This document shows, piece by piece, positions 1-8,248 of a stretch of 47,188 bases of DNA. This stretch comes from Planctomycetota bacterium (lineage in GTDB: Bacteria > Planctomycetota > Planctomycetia > Pirellulales > Thermoguttaceae). The position numbers and the translations under genes are program-made. Position 1 is the first letter of the stretch, and each line of letters begins with the position of its first letter. The notes below the pieces were generated by a model. That model searched no databases. It saw nothing but the letters and a program-made list of their open reading frames with translations, and had not been told where the DNA came from. Where the stretch lies: positions 1 through 47,188 of the forward strand of contig JAUWNG010000012.1 of assembly GCA_030612765.1 (NCBI GenBank), in the 5' to 3' direction.

Positions 1-124
<124 letters not shown>

Positions 125-309
125 GGTTAAGGCCGTGCCGACGGCGACGCTTGTGACGACTGTTCGGGCCGTTTACTGCCGCCGTCGCGACGGGCGCCTA
201 TTTTTGCTTAGCGCCGTCGGAATAACCGGCCGATCAGTCAGAGTAGGAGCAGCCGTCACGGACTGTCTGGCTGTGCGTAGCGATTAAGGGATATTGTCAC
301 GGAAGAGCG

Positions 310-1509
310 ATGAATCGGATAGTGCGGGATATTTCGGTTATGCTGACAGTGGCGGTTTTCGGCTTGGCATCCGACCCGGCCGCCGCGTCGGGGCCGGAAC
401 TGGCCGATCCGTTGCAAACCGTTCGGCAATCGTCCGAGGCGCTGGCGAAAGAATCGCCCTGGCCGCCGCGAGAGCTTCCCGCATCGGTCGCCTCGCCGCT
501 GAAGACGGCCGACCTGGACCAAAAACGTTCCAAACAACTGGAGCTTATCGCCCGGCAGGCCGACCGGCAGACCCGACATGGATTAGAGTTGGCTGGGCGC
601 GGCGCGTTCTTCGCGGCGCGTGCGGAGTTCCTCGGCGCGCTGCGGTTGATCGCCGGAGGTCTGGACACCGAGCAAAAGACGAACGTTCACGGCCATGCGT
701 TGGCCGCCGCCTTGACCGCGATGAAGGAGGCCGGTGACTTTTTGCCCAGCGGGCCGCGGCTGGAGGCCGAATTGGACCTGCCGCGGATCATCGCCGCCCA
801 CGCCACGCCGGTGCTGAAAACCGACGCGGAAAACGTGACCTCGATGACGGCGATGAAGTGCTATTTCACGTTTGCCCAGGAGCAGTTCGCGGTCGCGGCG
901 GGGCGCGAGGTGGCCGGTGCGATGGCCTTGCGCGCCTTAGGCAAACTGCACGACACCCTGGCCGGCAAGAAGGGCATCGCCGGGGCGGCCGCCGCGCCGA
1001 AGGCAATGGTATTCTACCAGGCCGCGCTGCTGGTGTTTCCCGAAAACTTCATGGCGGCCAACGACCTGGGCGTACTGCTGGCGCGGTCGGGAAATTATTC
1101 GTCCGCCAGAGACATGTTCGAGTACAGCCTCTCCTTATGCCGGCAATCGACCACGTGGCGAAATCTGGTCGTGGTCTATCGCCAATTGGGACAAACGGCG
1201 CTGGCCGAACGGGCGGAACGAGAGGCGGCGATGATCGAGCAAGCCGAAATCGCACGGCGGAAAGCGGCGTCCATGGCGGGCAACGCGCCGGTCCGCTGGG
1301 TCGATCCACGGACGTTGTCGCGGATGTCGAACGGCGCGACGAACTTTCCCGGCGTCGTTCAACCGCCGACGCAAGCGGCCGGGCAACCGGGCGAGCCGAG
1401 ACGCTTGCCGCCGGTGGAAGGGAATATCAGGACCGTGGACCGGTCGGCAGCGGAAACGCCGGCCGCCGCCCAAAGGATGACCTGGGGATCGCCAGCCTAT
1501 CGGAAATAA
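310..1509 (+). CDS. Exported tetratricopeptide-repeat protein
   Basis: The 399-residue protein starts with a signal peptide: a short basic start, a hydrophobic stretch MLTVAVFGLA, then an Ala-rich cleavage region near residue 25. Residues about 210-320 contain TPR-like helical repeats (AMVFYQAALLVFPENFMAAN, then an LLARSGNYSSARDMFEYSL segment). The N-terminal half is alpha-helical with no known domain, and the C-terminal 80 residues are Pro/Ala/Gly-rich and probably disordered. It lies 17 bp upstream of a polysaccharide-export gene on the same strand, so the two are probably co-transcribed; a role as a scaffold in envelope or exopolysaccharide assembly is inference. Long open frames on the other strand here are GC-rich shadows. 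Confidence 0.8.
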   Translation: MNRIVRDISVMLTVAVFGLASDPAAASGPELADPLQTVRQSSEALAKESPWPPRELPASVASPLKTADLDQKRSKQLELIARQADRQTRHGLELAGRGAFFAARAEFLGALRLIAGGLDTEQKTNVHGHALAAALTAMKEAGDFLPSGPRLEAELDLPRIIAAHATPVLKTDAENVTSMTAMKCYFTFAQEQFAVAAGREVAGAMALRALGKLHDTLAGKKGIAGAAAAPKAMVFYQAALLVFPENFMAANDLGVLLARSGNYSSARDMFEYSLSLCRQSTTWRNLVVVYRQLGQTALAERAEREAAMIEQAEIARRKAASMAGNAPVRWVDPRTLSRMSNGATNFPGVVQPPTQAAGQPGEPRRLPPVEGNIRTVDRSAAETPAAAQRMTWGSPAYRK

Positions 1510-1526
1510 GCAGTTATCATACGGCC

Positions 1527-2822
1527 ATGAGACATAACTTCCCTCAACTCGACATGACTTTGCCCTCGGTTGCCATGAGCCGGAGCAGTACGTGGCGCGT
1601 TTATCTGGCGGTGGCGGTCGTATTGACGATGGTATACTGGCCGGCGACTTGGAAATCTGGAGAAAGAATCGCTCCAATGGGCGTGGCCGCTCCGGCGAGG
1701 CTTCGCCATGCCGATATCGACTCGGCGCGCATTGCCTCCAAACCCCCGGAGGAGCGACATGAAATTCTCCTTTGTCAGGCGCTTGGACCCGCCGCGCCGT
1801 GCGACATCCGCGGCGTGGATGGCTCCATCTGCCGCTATAGCCGGCGCGGCTGGGAGGCGTGCCGCGCGATCCAATGGCAGGCCTACGCCCAAGGCGAGTA
1901 CGTCGGGCACGCGCGGCTGGCACACGTGCAAGAGTACCGCCTGCGCGTCGACGACCAGCTCGACGTGGTCTATCGCCTGACGCGGGAAGAGACCCCGACG
2001 CCCTACCGGCTGAACGTGGGCGACGAGATACAGGTGGAATCGTTCACCGACCCGGAAATCAACCGCAGTCTGTTGATCCAACCGGACGGCACCATCACCC
2101 TGCGGCTGCTGGGCCAGGTCCACGCCACCAATCTGACCGTAACCCAACTCCGCGATTCGCTCGAAGAGAAGTACAAAAAATACTACAAGATTCCCGCCAT
2201 CACGGTCACGCCGTTGAAGGTGAACACGAAGCTGAAAGACCTACGAGCGACGGTCGACCGCCGGGCGGGTATCGGCGGACAGAGCCAATTCGTCCGCGTC
2301 ACGCCCGAGGGGACCGTCTCTTTGCCGGCGATCGGTTCGGTCCTGGCCCAAGGGTTGACCCTGCCCGAGTTTCAAGTCGAGTTGAACGAGTGTTACCGGC
2401 AGATCGTCGAGGGGATGCAGGTGATTCCGATCCTCGTGCAGCGGGCGCCGCGCTACGTCTTCGTGTTGGGCGAGGTACACAACCCCGGCCGGTTCGAGTT
2501 GACCGGCCCGACCACCGCCATTCAAGCGATCAGCATGGCCGGCAGTTGGCGGGTGGGGGCCAACCTGCGGCAGATCGTCGTCTTCCGCCGCGGCGACGAC
2601 TGGCGGCTGCTGGCCACGATGATCGATCTGCAAGCCGCGCTGTTCGGCAACCAGCCGTGTCCCAGGGGCGAGATCTGGATCGACGACTCCGACATAATCA
2701 TCGTGCCGAAAAGCCCGGTCCTCGTGGCCGACGATTTCATCGACCTGGTCTTTACCCGCGGCATCTACGGCGTGTTTCCCCTGAACACGACGATCAACTT
2801 CGCAAGGCTCAGTTCGCTGTAA
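1527..2822 (+). CDS. Polysaccharide biosynthesis/export protein (Wza-like, Poly_export + SLBB)
   Basis: The 431-residue protein has an N-terminal hydrophobic segment at residues 24-39, then a Poly_export domain that begins at YRLNVGDEIQVESF (160-173) and continues through the typical IQPDGTITLRLLGQV (184-198). SLBB-like segments follow (VTPEGTVSLPAIGSV, VFVLGEVHNPGRFEL). This family forms the periplasmic/outer-membrane channel for capsule or exopolysaccharide. No lipobox cysteine is seen, so it may be membrane-anchored rather than a lipoprotein. The frame is open far upstream (to about 858), but the ATG at 1527 follows the stop of the TPR gene and precedes the hydrophobic segment. A second related motif, YRLRVDDQLDVVYRL, lies at about 137-151. 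No Wzc-like kinase or glycosyltransferase is adjacent. Confidence 0.85.
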   Translation: MRHNFPQLDMTLPSVAMSRSSTWRVYLAVAVVLTMVYWPATWKSGERIAPMGVAAPARLRHADIDSARIASKPPEERHEILLCQALGPAAPCDIRGVDGSICRYSRRGWEACRAIQWQAYAQGEYVGHARLAHVQEYRLRVDDQLDVVYRLTREETPTPYRLNVGDEIQVESFTDPEINRSLLIQPDGTITLRLLGQVHATNLTVTQLRDSLEEKYKKYYKIPAITVTPLKVNTKLKDLRATVDRRAGIGGQSQFVRVTPEGTVSLPAIGSVLAQGLTLPEFQVELNECYRQIVEGMQVIPILVQRAPRYVFVLGEVHNPGRFELTGPTTAIQAISMAGSWRVGANLRQIVVFRRGDDWRLLATMIDLQAALFGNQPCPRGEIWIDDSDIIIVPKSPVLVADDFIDLVFTRGIYGVFPLNTTINFARLSSL

Positions 2823-2826
2823 TTGT

Positions 2827-2864
2827 CTCCCCTCTCCCGTTGGGAGAGGGGCCGGGGGTGCGGG
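2827..2864. repeat. Family F repeat (CTCTCCC/GGGAGAG hairpin), copy 1
   Basis: A hairpin CCTCTCCC-GTT-GGGAGAGG is followed by GCCGGGGGTGCGGG. It starts five bases after the TAA of the export gene. Other copies are inside bioA (5444) and, as a tandem triplet, inside the cysteine desulfurase gene (25342). Its position just after a stop would let it act as a transcript-end hairpin, but no U-tract follows. The rest of 2865-3036 shows nothing recognisable. Confidence 0.8.
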
Positions 2865-3036
2865 CAGTACGGATATCACTGTAATTCCACTGGTTTTCCG
2901 ATAGATATTGCAACAGCAAGGGGAAAAGGTGAAGCGCGCGATAAAAAGGGGGCGGGAGTCTTGGATTGCAGCGAGCAAGCCCAAAGCACTGACATAGCCA
3001 GTGGCACACGACCTCAGTCCTTTTTGTCGGAACCGG

Positions 3037-3498
3037 CTATTCCTTCGGGTCGGCTTTAACGTACAGCTCTTTCGGCGCCTCGCGATAGTACTTGAACAAG
3101 ACGGGGCAAATCCAGCCTTCATCGGACGTGCCGTCCAGCCGATACCAATTTCCTTGCTCATCGCCGCGCTGCCACGTCAGTTTCCTTTGATAGCCCGGAA
3201 ACTCGCGGGCGGAAAACGTAAGCCGAAAACCTTTGTCCGCATTGGGGATATCGGCCACCAAAGTGTCGATCATCTCGGGAATGCCGCCGACGAACGGTTC
3301 GCGGACAAGCCCCGCACTGGGATCGTCGAACACCCAAGTCCCGCTGTAACGGTAGGGCGCGATGACCATGATCGAGTTGGCCGGCCTGTATGACGGACTC
3401 GGTGCAATGATACCGTGGTACCAAAGGACGGAAAACGCCACGGAAAACGCCACGATCGCGGCAACTGCAACACGTCGGTAGCTGAAGGATTGTTTCAT
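3037..3498 (-). CDS. Small membrane-anchored protein, DUF6717-like
   Basis: The 153-residue protein has an N-terminal membrane segment (residues about 10-28, VAVAAIVAFSVAFSVLWY) and a soluble domain with the motif IAPYRYSGTWVFDDP, followed by LVREPFVGGIPEMID and FRLTFSAREFPGYQ. This matches my memory of a planctomycete family annotated DUF6717; its function is unknown. The ATG at 3498 is preceded by a clear AGGAGG about nine bases upstream. The frame is open further upstream, but that part runs through a family B repeat (translated as IHGGLN), so the downstream start is preferred. It stands alone on the minus strand, between the export gene and the MazEF-type module. Confidence 0.75.
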   Translation of the reverse strand: MKQSFSYRRVAVAAIVAFSVAFSVLWYHGIIAPSPSYRPANSIMVIAPYRYSGTWVFDDPSAGLVREPFVGGIPEMIDTLVADIPNADKGFRLTFSAREFPGYQRKLTWQRGDEQGNWYRLDGTSDEGWICPVLFKYYREAPKELYVKADPKE

Positions 3499-3543
3499 GA
3501 TTGGCAGCCTCCTGACCCCCTGGTTTTTGTCGAGAATATTTCC

Positions 3544-3650
3544 ATTTAGCCCGCCGTGAATACCATTTAGCCCGCCGTGAATACACGGCGGGGAAGAGTG
3601 GTTGGACGCACCGGACCGTACCCCGGGTGTATTCACCCGGGGCTAAATAG
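3544..3650. repeat. Family B repeat (ATTTAGCCC...GGGCTAAAT), copy 1
   Basis: The left side has two tandem partial arms CATTTAGCCCGCCGTGAATA, the second completed by CACGGCGGGG. The right arm is CCCCGGGTGTATTCACCCGGG followed by GCTAAAT. Each side is a hairpin by itself and the outer ATTTAGCCC/GGGCTAAAT ends are complementary. Copies are at 19491, 20930, 21760 (diverged) and 26359. It fills part of the gene-free stretch 3499-3928; the rest (3651-3880) shows no gene I can support. Confidence 0.85.
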
Positions 3651-3884
3651 ATGTTTTTCCGGGCCGATTCCCGGACGCCATCAAGCTAATCATAGACCTT
3701 ACCGTGTGGGCCGGCAATCACCATGACCGATGGTGTGCTGCAAGAGGTTCCGGCATGGCGTGCGTGTTGGCCAGACGATCATCCGGGGTAAATGCCCTGC
3801 CGATAACCCAACACCCTCGTTGTTGCTTTTCGTGATATTGATCCTCAGAAGGGCTGCCTTGCAGTCCACCGGCAAGAATGGTAT

Positions 3885-3894
3885 TATACGTATA
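3885..3894. promoter_or_regulatory. Possible operator/promoter of the MazEF-type module
   Basis: A perfect 10-bp palindrome TATACGTATA sits in an AT-rich patch (GTATTATACGTATAGAATAC) 34 bp before the antitoxin start. It is the only AT-rich stretch near the module and could hold a -10 element and an autoregulatory antitoxin site, as is usual for such modules. No convincing -35 element was seen, so this is inference from position and symmetry only. Confidence 0.35.
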
Positions 3895-3928
3895 GAATAC
3901 GTGTCTCCGGGTGCCCAGGAGATTTCCG

Positions 3929-4159
3929 ATGCATAAGAAACTCACAATTACAATCGACGAGCAAGTTTACGACGGCTTGCACAAGACCGTGGGGCGAGGA
4001 AACATTAGCCGGTTTATCGAAGCTCTGGTGCGTCCGCAGATCATGGATTCCGACATGGAGGACGGCTACCGCCGGATGGCACTCGACGAGGCCAGGGAAG
4101 CGGAAGCGCACGAATGGTCGGAGGCCACGTTGGAGGACGCCTACGATGCGGCGCGGTGA
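3929..4159 (+). CDS. Ribbon-helix-helix antitoxin (MazE/PemI-like)
   Basis: The 76-residue protein begins MHKKLTITIDEQVYDGLHK, a beta strand followed by helices as in ribbon-helix-helix DNA-binding antitoxins. The motif GRGNISRFIEALVRPQIM completes the fold by about residue 38. The acidic C-terminal half (MALDEAREAEAHEWSEA) is the usual flexible toxin-binding part. The ATG at 3929 has AGGAG eight bases upstream; a GTG at 3911 in the same frame lies before this site and is less likely. The stop overlaps the start of the MazF-like toxin gene by 14 bp, which indicates coupled translation. It probably represses its own promoter. Confidence 0.85.
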   Translation: MHKKLTITIDEQVYDGLHKTVGRGNISRFIEALVRPQIMDSDMEDGYRRMALDEAREAEAHEWSEATLEDAYDAAR

Positions 4160-4466
4160 AGTCTGGTGGGTCAATTTCGATCCGTCCATCGGCGGCGAAA
4201 TTCGCAAACAACGCCCCGCGGTGATCGTCAGCAACGACATCTCGAACCGGCATCTGAACCGGGTCCAGGTCGTGCCGTTGACGACCAAGGTGGACCGGCT
4301 CTATCCGAGCGAGGCTTACGTAATGTTGGGCGATCGGCAGAACAAGGCGCTTGCCGATCAGATTGCCACCGTGAGCAAGACCCGGTTGAGCAACCTGGCC
4401 GGCCGTTTGTCCGATTCCGACCTCCAGCAGGTGGAGCAGGCAATCAAGCGGCAATTGGGCCTATGA
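4146..4466 (+). CDS. Type II toxin, PemK/MazF family endoribonuclease
   Basis: The 106-residue protein has the standard MazF length and opening, RRGEVWWVNFDPSIGGEIRK, with the conserved QRPAVIVSND (residues about 22-31) and VVPLTTKV (42-49) strands and a C-terminal LSDSDLQQVEQAIKRQL helix. MazF toxins cleave mRNA at short sequences and are neutralised by the antitoxin encoded just upstream. The gene starts inside the antitoxin gene. It ends 16 bp before the converging end of bioA. Confidence 0.9.
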   Translation: MRRGEVWWVNFDPSIGGEIRKQRPAVIVSNDISNRHLNRVQVVPLTTKVDRLYPSEAYVMLGDRQNKALADQIATVSKTRLSNLAGRLSDSDLQQVEQAIKRQLGL

Positions 4467-4482
4467 TCCGTTCCGCAATGGG

Positions 4483-5880
4483 CTACGCAGTCGCTGCCGG
4501 TATTCCTTTTTCCACCGCCTCCATGATCTTGTCCAACTGCTCCAACGTTATCGCCAGCGGGGGCATGATGACGATCACGTTGCCCAACGGGCGGAGCCAA
4601 ACGCCTTGGGTCAGGGCGAAATCGCAGACCCGCTGTCCGCGCTTTTCCGTCCAGGGATACGGCTCCTTCGTGGCCGCGTCTTGGACCAGTTCGACCGCGG
4701 CGATCAGACCCCGCCTGCGCACGTCGCCCACGTGCGGCAGCCGGGCGAGCCGGGCAAGATGCTCCTCCAATCGGGCGATCTTGGCCGGTAGCTTTTCCAA
4801 CGTCCGCTCCTGCTCGAACACATCGAGCGTGGCCAGCGCCGCGGCCGCGCCCAGTGGGTTGCCGCCGTAAGTGTGGCCATGAAAGAAGGCCTTGCCCTCG
4901 GAGTAATCGCCCAGGAAGGCGTTCCAGATTTCGTCGGTCGCCAGCGTGGCGGCCATCGGCAGGTATCCGCCCGTAAGTCCCTTCGCCAGGCAGAGCAGAT
5001 CGGGCACGACCTCTTCGTGCTCGCAGGCGAACATCTTGCCGGTCCGGCCGAACCCGACGGCCACCTCGTCGGCGATCAGGAGCACGTCGTACTTGCGTGT
5101 CAACTCGCGGACCCCTCGCAGATAGCCGGGCGGGTGCATAATCATGCCCGCCGCACCCTGCACCAACGGCTCGATCACCAATGCGGCGATCCGCCGATGA
5201 TGCTCGGCCAGCACCTTTTCCAATCCCGCCAAATGGTGTCGGCAAAGCTCATCCGGCGCGACGTTCGGCGGCCGACGGTAGCTGTCCGGGGCAGGCACGC
5301 GCAGCGTCTCGAACAGCAGCGGCCGGAACATGGCGTGGAACCGCTCGACACCGCCGACGCTCACGCTGCCGATCGTATCGCCGTGATACGCCTCGCCGAG
5401 CGCCACGAAGCAATTTTTATCTCCGGCGGTCATCCCACAACAACTCCCCTCTCCCTTTGGGAGAGGGGCCGGGGGTGAGGGCGGATCGGGGCACTGCCGC
5501 CAATACTGGAAGGCCATTTTCACCGCCACCTCGACGGCCGTGGCCCCGTCGTCGGAGAAGAAGACGTGGGTTAACCCCGGCGGGGCGATATCGACCAACC
5601 GCTTGGCGAGCCGTATCGTGGTGGGATTCGACGCGCCGAGGTTCGTCACGTGGGCCACTTTGTCGAGTTGCTCGCGCACGGCGGCGTCGATCCTCGGGTG
5701 GCGGTGGCCATGAATGTTGCACCACAGACTGCTCACGCCGTCGATGTACTCGTTGCCGTCGATATCGACCAGCACGCACCCTTCGGCCCGTTCGATCACA
5801 AACGGCTCGTATTCGGCCATTTGCGTGAAGGCGTGCCAGAGAAGCGTGCGGTCCCAATCGAGTAGGTTATGCTTCAGCAT
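4483..5880 (-). CDS. bioA: Adenosylmethionine-8-amino-7-oxononanoate aminotransferase
   Basis: This 465-residue PLP enzyme of fold type I makes 7,8-diaminopelargonate in biotin synthesis, using S-adenosylmethionine as amino donor. The family pattern is complete: HAFTQMAEYEPFVIERAEG near the N-terminus, SLWCNIHGHRHP (51-62), VFFSDDGATAVEVAVKMAFQ (106-125), IADEVAVGFGRTGKMF (269-284, with the PLP-binding Asp271) and CLAKGLTGGYLP (297-308, Lys300). Residues about 131-150 are an in-frame family F repeat with no counterpart in the family; they fall in the loop before CFVALGEAYHGDTIGS. The ATG at 5880 begins the normal family N-terminus. No other biotin genes are nearby. Confidence 0.95.
   Translation of the reverse strand: MLKHNLLDWDRTLLWHAFTQMAEYEPFVIERAEGCVLVDIDGNEYIDGVSSLWCNIHGHRHPRIDAAVREQLDKVAHVTNLGASNPTTIRLAKRLVDIAPPGLTHVFFSDDGATAVEVAVKMAFQYWRQCPDPPSPPAPLPKGEGSCCGMTAGDKNCFVALGEAYHGDTIGSVSVGGVERFHAMFRPLLFETLRVPAPDSYRRPPNVAPDELCRHHLAGLEKVLAEHHRRIAALVIEPLVQGAAGMIMHPPGYLRGVRELTRKYDVLLIADEVAVGFGRTGKMFACEHEEVVPDLLCLAKGLTGGYLPMAATLATDEIWNAFLGDYSEGKAFFHGHTYGGNPLGAAAALATLDVFEQERTLEKLPAKIARLEEHLARLARLPHVGDVRRRGLIAAVELVQDAATKEPYPWTEKRGQRVCDFALTQGVWLRPLGNVIVIMPPLAITLEQLDKIMEAVEKGIPAATA
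5444..5481. repeat. Family F repeat, copy 2 (in frame inside bioA)
   Basis: CTCCCCTCTCCCTTTGGGAG and the following GGGGCCGGGGGTGAGGG match the copy at 2827. Read on the bioA strand it gives the peptide PPSPPAPLPKGEG without breaking the frame. The insertion lies between two conserved strands, at a place where a surface loop would tolerate it. Confidence 0.85.
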
Positions 5881-5924
5881 AACGTATTACCGCCCCGTGG
5901 GTCATCGGTTTTGCGAATGAAAAA

Positions 5925-6155
5925 TCACGGCCGTTTGCTGGCGTGAAGGATGTCGTATCCGACGACCTGATCGCCGCTGTAGCGAACGACCACGTCATCG
6001 TCGGTCAATTCGCTGTCGGTGACTTTTGTCGGGCGTTGAAACGTAACGTAAAGCACGTCCGCCTCTTGATCGTAGCTGCACCACAACTGCCGATCGGGCG
6101 TTTTTTTCAACAACGGCAGAAGCGTCGCATAATCGTGAATTGCCGCTATGGCCAT
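5925..6155 (-). CDS. DUF2283 family protein, probable antitoxin partner
   Basis: The 76-residue protein carries the DUF2283 signature: CSYDQEADVLYVTFQRPTKV (residues about 26-45) followed by DDVVVRYSGDQVVGYDILHAS. DUF2283 proteins are small beta-rich proteins often encoded beside small toxin-like genes. Its ATG has GGAGG eight bases upstream and overlaps the end of the preceding 104-residue gene by 10 bp, so the two are translationally coupled. The antitoxin role is inferred from context. Confidence 0.75.
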   Translation of the reverse strand: MAIAAIHDYATLLPLLKKTPDRQLWCSYDQEADVLYVTFQRPTKVTDSELTDDDVVVRYSGDQVVGYDILHASKRP

Positions 6156-6460
6156 AATACGGTCCTCCGCTCGAGTTGTCTTTCACGGCGGGTTAAATAC
6201 GCGGTAATCACAAACCCATCAGACGGTGAGATCTCTTTGTATATTACCACCAACCACTTGCCTTGTTCAACCTCCCTAACGGCGAGTAATTCGTCCTCGC
6301 CGCCCGCTAGAATGCGTTCCGGTTCACGAACGGTGCGCATTACCTCGTCTCTCATGCCTTGCAAGTCGTCATGTTCAAATTCGATGTGCGACCAGCGCTC
6401 GTCGGGAAGCCGAATCGGCACGCCGCGACGCGATAACACGGTCTTTCGCGTTCCGTCCAT
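6146..6460 (-). CDS. Small toxin-like protein, possible BECR/RelE-type nuclease fold
   Basis: The 104-residue protein has RLPDERWSHIEFEHDDLQ near residue 17, then VREPERILAGGEDELLAVRE, then KWLVVIYKEISPSDGFVITAYLT. The order ERW-x-HI, a turn before the KWLVVxYKE strand, and a final GFVITAY strand followed by a basic tail resembles the barnase/EndoU/colicin/RelE-like (PBECR) nuclease domains; I recognise the pattern but cannot assign the exact family. GGGGAG lies eight bases before the ATG. It overlaps the DUF2283 gene, forming a toxin-first pair. Confidence 0.6.
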   Translation of the reverse strand: MDGTRKTVLSRRGVPIRLPDERWSHIEFEHDDLQGMRDEVMRTVREPERILAGGEDELLAVREVEQGKWLVVIYKEISPSDGFVITAYLTRRERQLERRTVLWP

Positions 6461-6479
6461 TTTCTGAACTCCCCGCCCC

Positions 6480-7250
6480 TCACAGTCCGACGATGCTGTA
6501 ACCGCAATCGACGTGGATCGTCTCGCCGGTCACTCCGCGGGACTGCTCGCCGAGCAGATAGAGGGCCGTCGCGGCGACTTCGTCCGCTTCGACGTTGCGG
6601 CCCAGCGGCGATTTCTCGGCGGCGTGTTCGCGTAGCGCGGCAACGCCCGCGATGCCCGCGGAACTGCGCGTGCGCAGCGGGCCGGCGCTGAGACAGTTGA
6701 CGCGGATGTTCCGTCGGCCGAGATCCCAGGCTAGGTAGCGGACGCTGTGTTCGAGGGCCGCCTTGCAGACGCCCATCACGTTGTAGCCGGGCACGACCTT
6801 CTCGCCGCCGTAGTAGCTTATGGTCAGGACCGTGCCTCCGTCGGCCATCAGCGGGGCCGCCGCCCGGCACGCGGCCACCAGACTGTAAACGCTGATGTCC
6901 ATCGCCAAGTGCCAGCCCGCGCGACTCGTTTCGACGTAGGGTTCGCCTAGCTCTTGGGGCGGGGCGAAGGCGATCGAGTGGATCAGCAGATTGAGCCGGC
7001 CGTAAACCTCGCGGATTTCGTCGAACACCCGAGCGATGTCGGCGTCCTTCCGCACGTCGCAGGGCAGGACGATTTTCGGCCCGTGCGGTGCGACGAGTTC
7101 CGCGACGCGACTCTGGCTGGACGGGCCTGGTAGGTGTGTAAAGGCCAGTTCGGCCCCCTCGTCCAATAGTGCCCGGCTGATGGCCCAAGCGATGCTCCGC
7201 TCGTTGGCCACGCCCATCGCCAGACCGATCTTGCCGGTAAACATGCCCAT
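6480..7250 (-). CDS. fabI: Enoyl-[acyl-carrier-protein] reductase (NADH), FabI type
   Basis: The 256-residue short-chain dehydrogenase reduces enoyl-ACP in the last step of each fatty-acid elongation cycle. It shows the FabI pattern: a non-canonical nucleotide-binding start GLAMGVANERSIAWAISRAL (residues 9-28), LIHSIAFAP (89-97), and catalytic Tyr156 and Lys163 in the FabI-type Y-x6-K spacing (YNVMGVCK). RVNCLSAGPLRT follows, with VTGETIHVDCGYSIVGL at the end. Length and both termini are normal. It lies between toxin-like pairs on the same strand, 19 bp upstream of the BECR-like gene, so readthrough into that gene is possible. Confidence 0.95.
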   Translation of the reverse strand: MGMFTGKIGLAMGVANERSIAWAISRALLDEGAELAFTHLPGPSSQSRVAELVAPHGPKIVLPCDVRKDADIARVFDEIREVYGRLNLLIHSIAFAPPQELGEPYVETSRAGWHLAMDISVYSLVAACRAAAPLMADGGTVLTISYYGGEKVVPGYNVMGVCKAALEHSVRYLAWDLGRRNIRVNCLSAGPLRTRSSAGIAGVAALREHAAEKSPLGRNVEADEVAATALYLLGEQSRGVTGETIHVDCGYSIVGL

Positions 7251-7381
7251 TAGAATGTGGAATACAGGATGTTGTACGCGAGATATAGAATAATAGGGGG
7301 CCGGCCGCGAATTATCAATCCTATATTCTACATTTCATCCCGATTTCACCCCGCGATGGGCACGGGGCCGGTCGGCGATCA

Positions 7382-7624
7382 TCACATGGGGGCGTATCGA
7401 TCGACGGGAACTTCCATCGTCCGCAGCGAGGGAGCCGTGCCGCGGCCGATTTCAGCAACGCGGCGAAGGATCGAGGCGTCGAAATATCGCCCGCCGCACT
7501 TGTCGCAAACGCCGACGGGCAAATCCTCCAGGATGACAAAACTCCCTTTGTGCCGCAGCGCCTCTCGATCCACTCGCCGCTCGCGTACCGTGCCGCCGCA
7601 ATGTTCGCAAGAAAAGCCGTACAT
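7382..7624 (-). CDS. YgiT-type zinc-finger protein (MqsA-like antitoxin N-domain)
   Basis: The 80-residue protein has two zinc-binding pairs, CEHCGG (residues 6-11) and CDKCGGRYFD (about 40-49), with the linker VILEDLPVGVCDKCG typical of YgiT/MqsA zinc fingers. The helix-turn-helix half of MqsA is absent, so it is a zinc-finger-only form. GAGG stands eight bases before the ATG. It starts 10 bp after the DUF4258 gene, in toxin-then-antitoxin order as in MqsRA. Nothing recognisable lies between it and fabI (7251-7381). Confidence 0.85.
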   Translation of the reverse strand: MYGFSCEHCGGTVRERRVDREALRHKGSFVILEDLPVGVCDKCGGRYFDASILRRVAEIGRGTAPSLRTMEVPVDRYAPM

Positions 7625-7634
7625 GTCACGCGCC

Positions 7635-7919
7635 TCACTTGACTTCGTAAATCGTAATGATCAAGAGTTGATCGCGTTCTACAAACCGAACCACCACTCC
7701 GACTGCCGTTTGTTGGTCCGTGGCGTTTCCGACAACAACATAACGGGTACCGCGGGGATCGACGGTCAATACTTGATCGATCTCGCCGGTAAGAATCGCA
7801 GCCTCCACGTCCAGCACATCGAGGTTGTCCTCGTCCATTTCTTCGTATGCGTGTTCCGTCAACGAGTAGCGATGGTCAAGTATCGCGTCCCGAATCCGTT
7901 CAAGTCCACGACCGGCCAT
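7635..7919 (-). CDS. DUF4258 domain protein, probable toxin partner
   Basis: The 94-residue protein contains LDHRYSLTEHAYEEMDEDNL, then ILTGEIDQVLTVDPRGTRYVV and a closing LLIITIYEVK strand. This is the DUF4258 pattern, whose members have a RelE/MqsR-like fold and are commonly encoded next to YgiT zinc fingers. I place the start at the ATG at 7919, preceded by GAGG; an in-frame GTG at 7967 would add 16 basic residues and cannot be excluded. The product may be an mRNA interferase, by analogy only. Confidence 0.75.
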   Translation of the reverse strand: MAGRGLERIRDAILDHRYSLTEHAYEEMDEDNLDVLDVEAAILTGEIDQVLTVDPRGTRYVVVGNATDQQTAVGVVVRFVERDQLLIITIYEVK

Positions 7920-8047
7920 GAATCCTCGCTCCCGCAAACGACGGCCAACATACTCATACCGCCCCACTCATTTTAATTGTACGTCGTGATGGCAAGGAAT
8001 ACAACGGCCGAATCGCCGCGTTTCGGCCGACCGTGGGTGGAAAGCGG

Positions 8048-8248
8048 CTAGCTTTTGTTAATATTTTCGGACCCCGTCGTCGGTCCGCTCGTCGGTCGCA
8101 AGCGTTTGGGCTGAGGACGGACAAGACGGTCGCCGAGTTCGGCTTCGAGTTTGCGAAAGTCCTCGCAGATTAGAGCGAGATCGAAATTGAACCGTTTGGC
8201 GTGTTCCATGCGGTGTTTTCGCACTTCGGCCACGATAGGGTCTTTCAT
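8048..8248 (-). CDS. Small antitoxin-like protein paired with a PIN toxin
   Basis: The 66-residue protein, MKDPIVAEVRKHRMEHAKRF at the start, is predicted helical with a basic, Pro-rich C-terminus. Its ATG overlaps the TGA of the upstream PIN gene in an ATGA junction, so translation is coupled. The first 40 residues resemble another small protein at 34042-34227 in this window (shared PIV-x-EVR, RF, D-L and E-x-LR-x-x-E pattern). Its role as antidote of the PIN protein is inferred from position. Confidence 0.7.
   Translation of the reverse strand: MKDPIVAEVRKHRMEHAKRFNFDLALICEDFRKLEAELGDRLVRPQPKRLRPTSGPTTGSENINKS

Noticed and set aside
858-1526. N-terminal extension of the polysaccharide-export protein
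   Set aside because: It overlaps the TPR gene in another frame and is Arg/Gly-rich; the ATG at 1527 fits the domain and operon layout.
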